This document shows positions 26,559 through 34,274 of a DNA stretch of 64,000 nucleotides, one piece after another. Position 1 is the first letter of the stretch. The number at the start of each line of letters is the position of its first letter. The position numbers were made by a program, and so were the translations under genes. A model generated the notes under the pieces. The model saw only the letters and a list, made by a program, of their open reading frames with translations, searched no databases and was not told the origin of the DNA. The DNA lies in assembly GCA_021323855.1 (NCBI GenBank), contig JAJPKE010000037.1, forward strand, positions 146,633 to 210,632. The letters run 5' to 3'. The DNA is from Chloroflexota bacterium (lineage in GTDB: Bacteria > Chloroflexota > Ktedonobacteria > Ktedonobacterales > JADMIN01).

Positions 26559-26645
26559 CTCTTCGCTTATAGCCCTTAAGCCCTTAGCTCCAACGCTCCC
26601 AGAAGTCCTCCGAAAGCCAGAAGTAGATCAAGGAAATACATAGTC

Positions 26646-28283
26646 ATGCCCAAAGAGGATGCCAGTGCCAAGAAGGATACAAAAGATACACCAGATACGA
26701 CAAATGAGCACGGAGATTCGCAGCATTCGCCTGATAGCGTAGAGCCGGGGATGGCCGTCGAGTCGCACGGTGAGAACTCGATAGGCGCGAAGGATATCAG
26801 TAAACCACGAGTCGAGCAGGTTATCCGAGACGAACAGGGACATACGCAGCAGGTAGAAGTTGAAAAGGGCATCGTGTTCCGCAAAACATTCACGGTGCCA
26901 GCAGATCATGTCACAGCGGTTGATAAAAAGACTGCATCCGGGACATCACAAGAGCGCGCGGACCGGAGCGAAGTATATATTAACGGAGATCAATCAAGCG
27001 AATCAAGCGAATCAAGCGAATCAGGCGAATCAGATCAACAGCAACCCTCCACTCCTGCTCGTAAGCGATCTCCACTGCGCCAGGTTGGGCCAGGATTACT
27101 TGCTGGCATGTCTGGTAATGATGCCACTGCGGTCACGGCGTATGCAATAACTGGCGCGACGGTGGGATACGGACAACTGTGGCTGATGTTGCTTTCCACG
27201 CCGCTCTATCAGTCGGTCATTTATGCTTGCGGCAAAATCGGTCGCATCACACAGCAGAATTTTCTCGGCGTGTTACAGCGCCAGTATGGACGCAAACTCT
27301 CCATACCAGTGGCGCTCTTATTGTTGGTAGGTAACGTCATCCTGATTACGGGCGACCTCATTGCGGTGGGCAGCGGCCTCGAACTCATTACCGGCATTTC
27401 CTGGGTATGGTTTGTCATACCTGTTGCCATAGTTCTCTGGTATGTCATTGTTTTCCGGAGTTTCGAGAAGATTAAACGTATCTTTCTGATGATGAGTCTA
27501 GCGTTCATCGCCTACATTATCACGGGGTTCTTTTCTCATGCCGACTGGGGAAGCGTGCTTCGGGGGACGTTCATACCGCAACTCAGTTTTAGTTTTGGTG
27601 ATATCAGCAGCGCCGTCGCCCTACTGGGCGCCACACTCTCGCCATATACGATGATCTGGCAGGCACAAAGCGAGGTTGAGCAGCGGCGGCCTGGGACACT
27701 AAAGCATCAGGTAAACCTCGCTGCAATTGACATTGCCAGCGGCACCATCGGGGGGAACTTCGTCGCCTATTTCATTATTCTGACCACCTCCGCCACTCTC
27801 TTTACGCATCATCAGCAGATCACCACTGCTGCCAGCGCAGCGCGTGCGCTGGAGCCGCTGCTCGGCCCTGCGGCAAAGTATCTCTTTGCCATTGGTCTCA
27901 TTGGCGCTGGGACGGTCGCTATTCCTGTGCTGCTGGCAAGTACGTCTTATGCGCTCTCCGGTACACTTGGTTGGTCAGCGAGCCTGTGGAAGAAGCCGTG
28001 GCAGAATGAGGGGTTTTACCTCATCATCACTGCCGCGCTGGTGATGGCGGTCATCCTGGCGCTGCTCAGATTCAACCCGATTCAATTCATCTTTCTCTCG
28101 AACGTGTTGCAGGGGATTGTTGCCCCGGTGCTGCTTGTTGTTATTCTTCTCACCGCGCGCAGTCGCCGGATTATGCGTGAACACCGCATTGGTCTGCTGA
28201 CAAGCTTCTGGCTCGCTCTCGCCGTGGTGATAACCGTGGTAGCAGTCGCGCTCCTCTTCTTTGGAATGGTACGCGGGCAATAG
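26646..28283 (+). CDS. Nramp-family divalent-metal transporter, divergent subfamily with long N-terminus
   Basis: 545 aa. Residues 1-145 are hydrophilic, with KDT/PDT and SES tandem repeats and one segment (about 72-95, KGIVFRKTFTVPADHVTAVD) reminiscent of a PRC-barrel strand pair. About 11 helices follow. In helix 1 the canonical DPGN is replaced by GMSGNDATAVTAYAITGA (about 154-171). In helix 6 the MPH motif is replaced by GATLSPYTMIWQAQSEVEQ. Known: DPGN and Met of helix 6 coordinate Mn/Fe in Nramps, while related subfamilies with changed motifs move other ions such as Mg or Al. Substrate is therefore open. An AAGGA ribosome site lies 12 bases upstream. Confidence 0.82.
   Translation: MPKEDASAKKDTKDTPDTTNEHGDSQHSPDSVEPGMAVESHGENSIGAKDISKPRVEQVIRDEQGHTQQVEVEKGIVFRKTFTVPADHVTAVDKKTASGTSQERADRSEVYINGDQSSESSESSESGESDQQQPSTPARKRSPLRQVGPGLLAGMSGNDATAVTAYAITGATVGYGQLWLMLLSTPLYQSVIYACGKIGRITQQNFLGVLQRQYGRKLSIPVALLLLVGNVILITGDLIAVGSGLELITGISWVWFVIPVAIVLWYVIVFRSFEKIKRIFLMMSLAFIAYIITGFFSHADWGSVLRGTFIPQLSFSFGDISSAVALLGATLSPYTMIWQAQSEVEQRRPGTLKHQVNLAAIDIASGTIGGNFVAYFIILTTSATLFTHHQQITTAASAARALEPLLGPAAKYLFAIGLIGAGTVAIPVLLASTSYALSGTLGWSASLWKKPWQNEGFYLIITAALVMAVILALLRFNPIQFIFLSNVLQGIVAPVLLVVILLTARSRRIMREHRIGLLTSFWLALAVVITVVAVALLFFGMVRGQ
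26673..26699 (+). repeat. Degenerate 9-bp tandem repeat (KDT/PDT codons)
   Basis: AAGGATACA (26673-26681), AAAGATACA (26682-26690) and CCAGATACG (26691-26699) encode KDT-KDT-PDT in the N-terminus of the Nramp-like protein. Confidence 0.6.
26992..27033 (+). repeat. 9-bp tandem repeat, 4.7 copies (AATCAAGCG/AATCAGGCG)
   Basis: Three perfect AATCAAGCG units (26992-27018), one AATCAGGCG (27019-27027) and a partial AATCAG. Read in frame as GAA-TCA-AGC, it gives a Ser-Glu-Ser run. The same unit, with the same copy number and the same last units, occurs at 37821-37862 in a different reading frame. Confidence 0.92.
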
Positions 28284-28646
28284 GGAACCCACTTTACTAT
28301 AGAAGAAACAGAGAAGCACCAGTGATAGAGCAGTTCATTGTCACATGAGATGCTACTCCTGAATGCTAGAGCGCAACACAGGAAGAGTGCAGGAGGAACG
28401 TGGCTGATGAGGTTGAGAATGCCGCGCAAGGGAAACGGGGGTGGAGGATACCGTCTATGTGTTTGCAGGGATGTGCCACTATGATGGTCAATGGTCAATA
28501 CGGGGTATATTGCAGGTCAAGGCAGCAGTACGGATAGCCACATCGTGGGGGGGAAAATGTAATGGCCTTCTAGCGGGGTATCAGCAATGCTTTCTGTAAC
28601 ACCAACTGATAACGTGATTGGTGGGGGAGAACCTGGATTATGAACG
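28284..28646. other. Intergenic region of 363 bp, possible small ORFs
   Basis: No established gene. An AGGAGG at 28391-28396 precedes an ATG at 28407 that opens a 25-codon ORF (to 28484), which is unproven. A tandem ATGGTCA pair lies at 28484-28497. Weak arms CACCAA/TTGGTG lie at 28600-28623. A GGGGGAG at 28624-28630 is well placed for the out-of-frame ATG at 28640 (12 codons to 28678), which overlaps the start of the regulator gene and might be a coupled leader peptide. Confidence 0.35.
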
Positions 28647-29909
28647 ATGGACGAGCAGCATGCGCAGCCTCACAGTGAGAACCTGCTAGCCGCCGGTCTC
28701 GATCAGCAACACGTGGCAGCGATGATCGAGCAATTGTCTACCCTTCTCTCGATGCCTACACCGCCTCTGGTGATGCGAGATGGCTCTCCCGCAATGATGA
28801 GCACTGCATCCACACAATTTGCGCCACCTCCTTCTCTTATTCGTGATACTGGATATACCCATCATACTGGTCGCGCAGCGCCTATTCCGCTACGAATCCC
28901 ACTTTCTCTGAGTGCACCAGGCGTGCCAACATGGCCGTTCGAACTCAACGCGGAAGAGAGTGCAAAGTCACCGCATATGGCGCATGCGCTTGCAGAGTTG
29001 CTTTCGCAGACACGCGAAGCGCAGCTTTCTGGCAGCAAGCCGGCTCATCGTCAATTGAAAGACCAATTCGTCTATAGCTTGCTCTTTGAGCAAGAGGCCG
29101 ATGAAGCGACGGCTTTGCGTCAGGGGCAAATTCTCGATATTGACCTTCGCCTGCCCCGGGCTGTCATCCTCATTGATGCGGCAAACTTTATTTTGCCCAA
29201 CTATGAGACCGACGAGCCAGATATGTCACTCCAGCGGCACGCAGAGGCGGTTATTAATGGCATCGTGGCATTCTTTCATCTTCCCAATGATGCCATCATT
29301 GCGCACATCGGCGGCGGTGAAGTGGTTGTCTTAAAGGCCAGCAGTTCCAATGATCTGCGTCCCTGGGCAACGACCGAGGCAAAGAGCGAACAGACCGGCG
29401 CGTCTTGGGCGAATCTCAATGCGCTGAAGCGCGCTGGCGCGGCCCTTGCGGACCATCTCCAACGCGAAACACAAGTGGAAATCAATGTTGGCATTGGCCG
29501 GTATCATCCTGGCATTCTGGGGCTGGCGCGTTCATATCAAGATGCGCGAGCCGCACTGCTGCTGGGACGCCATTTTCACCCGGATCAGCGGCTACATTGT
29601 CTGGATGCGCTTGGCGTTGCCGCTTTCATTGGTTTGTCTGATGAGCAGACCAAAGTTGACCTCGCGCGGCATCTGCTCAGCCCTCTCGATCAGGAATCTG
29701 AGTTAATTGAGACGTTGAGCGTATTTTTTGCCCATGACTGCAAGCCCTCCGTTACCGCTGATATCCTGCAAATTCACCGCAACACGCTGCTATATCGCCT
29801 CGAAAAAGTCTTCCTGCTGACCGGCCTCGACCCGCGCCGCTTCGATGAGGCAATGCAGATTCGCCTGGCGCTGCTCTTGCGCTCACTGCCAGTTTCGCAT
29901 ACGCGATAG
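28647..29909 (+). CDS. CdaR/PucR-type transcriptional regulator
   Basis: 420 aa. The C-terminal 70 residues form the PucR/CdaR HTH: SVFFAHDCKPSVTADILQIHRNTLLYRLEKVFLLTGLDPRRF. Before it, residues about 250-340 hold a GGDEF-like degenerate domain typical of the family (VEINVGIGRYHPGILGLARSYQDARAALLLG). The N-terminal 130 residues are Ser/Thr/Pro-rich and do not show a clear sugar-diacid-recognition domain. The start at 28647 has no close ribosome site and may depend on coupling. Known members activate catabolic operons from separate effectors. The target here is unknown; the palindrome at 29950 just downstream is a candidate site. Confidence 0.85.
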   Translation: MDEQHAQPHSENLLAAGLDQQHVAAMIEQLSTLLSMPTPPLVMRDGSPAMMSTASTQFAPPPSLIRDTGYTHHTGRAAPIPLRIPLSLSAPGVPTWPFELNAEESAKSPHMAHALAELLSQTREAQLSGSKPAHRQLKDQFVYSLLFEQEADEATALRQGQILDIDLRLPRAVILIDAANFILPNYETDEPDMSLQRHAEAVINGIVAFFHLPNDAIIAHIGGGEVVVLKASSSNDLRPWATTEAKSEQTGASWANLNALKRAGAALADHLQRETQVEINVGIGRYHPGILGLARSYQDARAALLLGRHFHPDQRLHCLDALGVAAFIGLSDEQTKVDLARHLLSPLDQESELIETLSVFFAHDCKPSVTADILQIHRNTLLYRLEKVFLLTGLDPRRFDEAMQIRLALLLRSLPVSHTR

Positions 29910-30209
29910 CCACACCCCAGACATTAGTAGCAACAAGCAACGCCTCTGATTGGGCATATGCCCAACATTCACTGCCCTTTTTGCTTATGCTCTTGTGCAG
30001 TTGCCTAATGTATTTGCCAACAATGGTGGCTATGCTTAACGTGAAAGGTATGAAAGCACGCTTCGCGCTGTGCTAGAGGAGGAGTATCAGGCGAGGTAGC
30101 TTTCTATGTCAGGGATGTGGGGAATACCCTGTCCATGTGGGTGCTGTTTCCTGGCAAGTAGGACAAATAAGGATAAACAGGGGTCAACAGAGGCAAATAG
30201 GAGGATGGA
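29910..30209. other. Intergenic region of 300 bp before the heptose operon
   Basis: It holds the 16-bp palindrome described separately and a TTGCCA/TATGCT pair with poor spacing. A purine-rich stretch then leads to AGGAGG (30199-30204) in front of gmhA. No ORF longer than a shadow is supported. Confidence 0.4.
29950..29965. promoter_or_regulatory. Perfect 16-bp palindrome, candidate operator
   Basis: TTGGGCATATGCCCAA is a complete palindrome, 41 bp after the CdaR-like gene and 245 bp before gmhA. It is a plausible operator for a dimeric regulator of the heptose operon. No regulator is shown to bind it. Confidence 0.5.
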
Positions 30210-30893
30210 ATGCTCAGTCAGGAATACCTGGAGGTCGCTCCTCTGCGCCATCCCATGCCAGCCGAGGTGGCAGTGGATGAGAAACGCTGCCGTGACATCC
30301 AGGCGGCGCTGGCGCAACGCCGGACCGCGTACAGCAAGGCGATGGATGCGCTCTCCACTCAGGCGGCGCTGCTGACAGAAACCGCCGCATGGCTGGTGGC
30401 GACGTTGCGCGCCGGGCGCCGTGTACTCGTTGCTGGCAACGGCGGTAGCGCCGCGCAGTCGCAGCATTTCGCCGCTGAACTGGTGGGACGTTTCAAGCGC
30501 GAACGTCGCGCTTATCCCGTTCTCTCCTTGACTGCTGATACGGCGTCGCTGACAGCGATTGCCAATGACTATGGCTATCAGGAAGCGTTTGCACGCCAGG
30601 TGGTGGCATTTGGCCAGCAGGGCGATGTGTTGCTAGCTTTTAGCACGAGCGGCGAATCAGAGAATCTCATCCGCGCAGCAACCGTGGCGCGCCAGCAAGG
30701 AATGGGCATCATTGCCATTACGGGTAACCGGCCAAGCCGGTTGTCGCAAGAGGCGGATCGCGCCATTCTGGTGCCGCTTGCCGATACTGCCATGATCCAG
30801 GAAATGCACCTGCTGGTGACACACCTCCTCTGCGATATCGTCGAGCAAGAACTGATGGTGAATATGAGTATTACCAGCGACACAGGTAATTGA
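30210..30893 (+). CDS. gmhA: Sedoheptulose-7-phosphate isomerase
   Basis: 227 aa SIS-domain protein, first gene of the operon, with AGGAGG five bases upstream. It turns sedoheptulose 7-phosphate into D-glycero-D-manno-heptose 7-phosphate, the entry step to heptose nucleotides. Motifs: RVLVAGNGGSAAQSQHFAAELVGRFKRERR (GNGGSA and the AQHFAAEL catalytic helix), LTADTASLTAIANDYGY, VLLAFSTSGESENLIRA and MIQEMHLLVTHLLCDIVE with the catalytic Glu/His region. An N-terminal extension of about 35 aa makes it longer than the usual 190 aa. gmhB follows after 9 bp and hldE next, so the assignment is firm. Confidence 0.92.
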   Translation: MLSQEYLEVAPLRHPMPAEVAVDEKRCRDIQAALAQRRTAYSKAMDALSTQAALLTETAAWLVATLRAGRRVLVAGNGGSAAQSQHFAAELVGRFKRERRAYPVLSLTADTASLTAIANDYGYQEAFARQVVAFGQQGDVLLAFSTSGESENLIRAATVARQQGMGIIAITGNRPSRLSQEADRAILVPLADTAMIQEMHLLVTHLLCDIVEQELMVNMSITSDTGN

Positions 30894-30902
30894 GGGCACC
30901 GT

Positions 30903-31535
30903 ATGCAGCGCGCGCTTTTTCTTGACCGGGATGGCACGCTGGTCGAACCGTATCATTACCCAACCCTTCCTGAACATTTGCGGCTCTATCCAGGGCTTGC
31001 GCCACGCCTATATCATGCGCAGTGCCTGGGTTTTGCACTGGTTCTCGTCACCAATCAGTCTGGCATTGCGCGTGGCTATCTGACGGAGGATGACTTGCAA
31101 GTGATGCACGCATCACTCGCTGCTAACCTGGCGTGTTTTGGCGTCCATCTGTCGGGAATATACTACTGTCCGCACATGGCAGATGGGTCTGTGCCGCAGT
31201 ATGCGCGCGCGTGCGATTGTCGCAAACCCGCGCCCGGCATGCTGCTTCGCGCTGCTGCCGATCTCTGCCTGGACCTGCGAACATCGTGGCTCATTGGCGA
31301 TATTCTCGATGATGTCGAAGCAGGTAATCGCGCTGGCTGCCGGACGATCCTCGTGGATTTGGGAACGGAAGCGCCACCAGAGAGCGCAATCCGCCGGCCC
31401 AATCTGGTAGCGCGCGATACCTGCCATGCGCTCGATCTGCTGCTTGGCATCGAACAAGGAGAGAAGGCTGGTTCACCTGTCTATCTGCCACCATCCTGGC
31501 GGCAGAGTGCTGTGTCAGTGGCGCCAGCTTCATAG
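30903..31535 (+). CDS. gmhB: Heptose-1,7-bisphosphate phosphatase (HAD-IIIA)
   Basis: 210 aa. HAD motif I ALFLDRDGTLVE (D8, D10), motif II VLVTNQSGIARGYL, the Zn-binding loop YYCPHM...ACDCRKPAPGM (Cys/His ligands typical of GmhB), and motif III/IV WLIGDILDDVEAGNRAG. It removes the C7 phosphate before nucleotide activation. The C-terminal 35 residues are extra to the usual 180-190 aa. It overlaps none of its neighbours; the hldE start is 13 bp downstream with its ribosome site at this gene's stop. Confidence 0.9.
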   Translation: MQRALFLDRDGTLVEPYHYPTLPEHLRLYPGLAPRLYHAQCLGFALVLVTNQSGIARGYLTEDDLQVMHASLAANLACFGVHLSGIYYCPHMADGSVPQYARACDCRKPAPGMLLRAAADLCLDLRTSWLIGDILDDVEAGNRAGCRTILVDLGTEAPPESAIRRPNLVARDTCHALDLLLGIEQGEKAGSPVYLPPSWRQSAVSVAPAS

Positions 31536-31548
31536 GAAGGAACAGCTC

Positions 31549-33093
31549 ATGGATGGTGATCTCGCGCGTGTGCGGCGCTTTCGCCAATTGCATGCGCTGG
31601 TGATCGGCGATGCCATGCTCGATACCTATCTCGATGGCACCGCTGTGCGCATCTGCCGCGAAGGGCCGGTGCCCGTCGTGCGGAAGACGGCTGAACACCA
31701 TGTGCCGGGCGGCGCCGCCAACACTGCCGCCAACGTTCGCGCGCTGGGAGCGCAGGTAACGCTGCTCGGTGTCGTTGGGGATGATCTGGCGGGGGGACTG
31801 TTGCGCGCCGGATTGCAGCGCATGGGCATCAGTGCTACCGGCCTTTTCACTGATGCGGAGATGGCAACCCTGCATAAATTGCGTATCCGAGCCGATGGGC
31901 AGTATGTCGTGCGTTTCGATGAGGGCGAAGCGACGCAACTGTCTGTATCTGTAGAGAAGCGTCTGCTCGACTATCTGGAGCATGCATATGCCACCTGCGA
32001 TGTTGTCATCGTCTCGGATTATGGATATAGCGCCATCTCACCCGCCATTCTGGATCGGCTCATCGCCTTGCGGGTACAGCAGCCGCGCCCGCTGATCGTG
32101 GATGCGAAATTTTTGCAACGCTATCGTGCCGCCCATGCGACGATGGTGACGCCGAACCATATGGAGGCGCGCCAGCTTATCGAGTCGCGCTTCTCATCAG
32201 CATCACCAGGCATAGGTGAACCGCCTACTTCTGAGCAGTACGCGCATTGGGGGCGCCAACTCTTGACGCTGCTGGATGCCGAGCACGCTGCGATTACGCT
32301 TGCTGCTGATGGTGTGATGCTGGTGAGTCGTTCTGGCGCGACACAGCATATGCCCGCCTATACCACTCCTCACGCCAATACTATCGGCGCGGGCGACACG
32401 TTTACGGCTGCGGTCGCACTGGCGCTGGGCGCACATGCTACACCGGCGAGCGCCGTGCGCATCGGCATTGATGCCGCCAGCATCGCCGTCACTCAGGCCA
32501 ACACGATCTCTGCCTCGTATCAGGAACTGCTGCAACGGGTGAGCCTGCGTGCGCATACCGCCCACGCCGGCATCAGCAAGAACAGCGCAATTGCCTCGCG
32601 CCAAGCACTGCAACATTTGCGGACGCGCCTGGAAGTTGAACGCCAGGCAGGTAACACGATTGTATTCACTAACGGCGTGTTCGATGTGTTGCACGCTGGG
32701 CATATTGAACTGCTGCGGCGAGCGAAAGCATTGGGAGATATTCTGGTCGTCGCCGTCAATAGTGATCGCGTGGCGCAACAACTCAAAGGCGCTGGCCGCC
32801 CCATTATCCATGAGCGCGATCGGCTGGCGCTGGTGAGCGCGCTCGATTCGGTGGATTACGCGCTGCTCTTCGACGAGGAGACACCTTCTGATCTCATTCG
32901 TTTGCTGCGCCCGCATATCCATGTAAAGGGTGGAGACTATGATGGCGCATCGTTGCCCGAAAGTGAGGCCGTCCGCGCAGTTGGCGGGCGGATCGTGATC
33001 GTGCCGTTGATCGGCAATCTGAGCACCAGCGCAGTCATCGGGCGCATCACGGCGCTGGCAGCAGCGCAGCGGACCAGTGAGGGTAGTCTATGA
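31549..33093 (+). CDS. hldE: Bifunctional heptose-7-phosphate kinase / heptose-1-phosphate adenylyltransferase
   Basis: 514 aa from the ATG at 31549 (GGAAGGAA just upstream); an open frame to 31426 overlaps gmhB and is unlikely. Residues about 15-330 are a PfkB/ribokinase domain: VPGGAANTAANVRALG, DYGYSAIS, TPNHMEARQL and the catalytic NTIGAGDTFTAAVALALG. Residues about 370-514 are a nucleotidyltransferase: FTNGVFDVLHAGHIELLRRA (HxGH), VAVNSDRVAQQLKG, and HVKGGDYDG near the end. The fusion order is the same as in E. coli HldE. Its stop overlaps the next start (ATGA). The product is ADP-heptose. No HldD epimerase is in the window. Confidence 0.93.
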   Translation: MDGDLARVRRFRQLHALVIGDAMLDTYLDGTAVRICREGPVPVVRKTAEHHVPGGAANTAANVRALGAQVTLLGVVGDDLAGGLLRAGLQRMGISATGLFTDAEMATLHKLRIRADGQYVVRFDEGEATQLSVSVEKRLLDYLEHAYATCDVVIVSDYGYSAISPAILDRLIALRVQQPRPLIVDAKFLQRYRAAHATMVTPNHMEARQLIESRFSSASPGIGEPPTSEQYAHWGRQLLTLLDAEHAAITLAADGVMLVSRSGATQHMPAYTTPHANTIGAGDTFTAAVALALGAHATPASAVRIGIDAASIAVTQANTISASYQELLQRVSLRAHTAHAGISKNSAIASRQALQHLRTRLEVERQAGNTIVFTNGVFDVLHAGHIELLRRAKALGDILVVAVNSDRVAQQLKGAGRPIIHERDRLALVSALDSVDYALLFDEETPSDLIRLLRPHIHVKGGDYDGASLPESEAVRAVGGRIVIVPLIGNLSTSAVIGRITALAAAQRTSEGSL

Positions 33094-34271
33094 TGAATCA
33101 TATAGACCCTCGCTGGCAGGCCGCGCGCCACATTCTTGCGGTGCGGCTGGATAATCTTGGCGATGTCCTGGTGACGACGCCGGCAATCCATGCTATCAAA
33201 ACCTCCTTGCCAGATGCTGACATCACGCTGCTCACCAGCCCTGTCGGCGCGCAGGTGGGCAGGCTGAATCCTGACATAAGTGAAGTTATCGCTTATGAAG
33301 CGCCGTGGGTGGATCCGTGGCAAACCTTGCCACAGGATAGCCAGCGTGAACAGCAAATGATCGCATTGCTCCGCGAGCGACGCTTCGACGCTGCGGTGAT
33401 CTTTACATCATACCGGCAGAGTTCCCTGCCAGCGGCCTATCTCTGCTACCTGGCTGACATTCCCTTGCGGCTGGCTGTCTCGGTTGACGGCTCCGGTTCT
33501 TTGCTAACAACCCGCTGCAAGCCATCCGAGCGCCTGATGCACGAGGTGGAGAGTGGTCTCGCTCTGGTTGGCGCGGTTGGTCTGACGACTGACTGCACTG
33601 ATTTGGTGTTGCGCGTGCCGGAGCAGGCGCGAAAGACGCTGCGCGCAAAACTCGATGTGATGCCGGGCGCTTTTCCTCTGGCGCAGCAGCGCCCATTCAT
33701 CGTCATCCATCCTGGGTGTAGCATGCCGGCGCGTACCTATCCGTGGGAGCAATACGCGCGCGTGGCGGAGCGTCTGGTTGAGAACTTCGATGCTGTTGTG
33801 GCCTTTACCGGAACCGCGACCGAGCAGGAATTGGTTGCGCGAATCCAGGCTGAAATGCACCCATCGTTGCGGTCTGCAACCCTCTCGTTTGCGGGCGCGC
33901 TCACCTTTCCGGAACTATGCGCGCTCATCGAACAGGTGGATCTCACCATCACCAACAACACGGGACCAATGCACATTGCGGCGGCGGTCAAAACGCCGGT
34001 GGTTGCGCTGTTCGCCCTGACGAATCCGCCGGAACAGTGGGGACCCTGGCATGTTCCGCATCGCCAGCTCTATCACGAGGTCGCTTGCCGGTTATGCTAT
34101 TGTCGCAGGTGTCCTTTTGGGCACGAATGTTTGGCGCTCGTGTCGCCGGAAATGGTGTTGCAGGCGGCCAGGGAACTACTGGCCGAGACCGGCTCGCTGT
34201 CGCAAACGAGCGAACAGCAATTTACAGAATGTGAAAAGTGTGAAGAGATGGCAAAGACAGGGAGGTCATGA
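33090..34271 (+). CDS. Glycosyltransferase family 9 (heptosyltransferase-like)
   Basis: 393 aa. GT-B fold of the ADP-heptose:LPS heptosyltransferase family: ILAVRLDNLGDVLVTTPAIHA at the N-terminus, VIHPGCSMPARTYPWEQYARV (nucleotide site), FAGALTFPELCALIEQVDLTITNNTGPMHIAAAVKTPVVALF (donor loop with the D/N-x-G-P-x-H signature). A Cys cluster (ACRLCYCRRCPFGHECL) near residue 340-360 may bind a metal. The C-terminus has a short ECEK/KCEE repeat. The preceding hldE supplies the donor type. Acceptor unknown. Confidence 0.9.
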   Translation: MMNHIDPRWQAARHILAVRLDNLGDVLVTTPAIHAIKTSLPDADITLLTSPVGAQVGRLNPDISEVIAYEAPWVDPWQTLPQDSQREQQMIALLRERRFDAAVIFTSYRQSSLPAAYLCYLADIPLRLAVSVDGSGSLLTTRCKPSERLMHEVESGLALVGAVGLTTDCTDLVLRVPEQARKTLRAKLDVMPGAFPLAQQRPFIVIHPGCSMPARTYPWEQYARVAERLVENFDAVVAFTGTATEQELVARIQAEMHPSLRSATLSFAGALTFPELCALIEQVDLTITNNTGPMHIAAAVKTPVVALFALTNPPEQWGPWHVPHRQLYHEVACRLCYCRRCPFGHECLALVSPEMVLQAARELLAETGSLSQTSEQQFTECEKCEEMAKTGRS

Positions 34272-34274
34272 GCC

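Noticed and set aside
31291..31983. 230-codon open frame on the minus strand across gmhB and hldE
   Set aside because: Overlaps two well-supported genes; no ribosome site or family signal.
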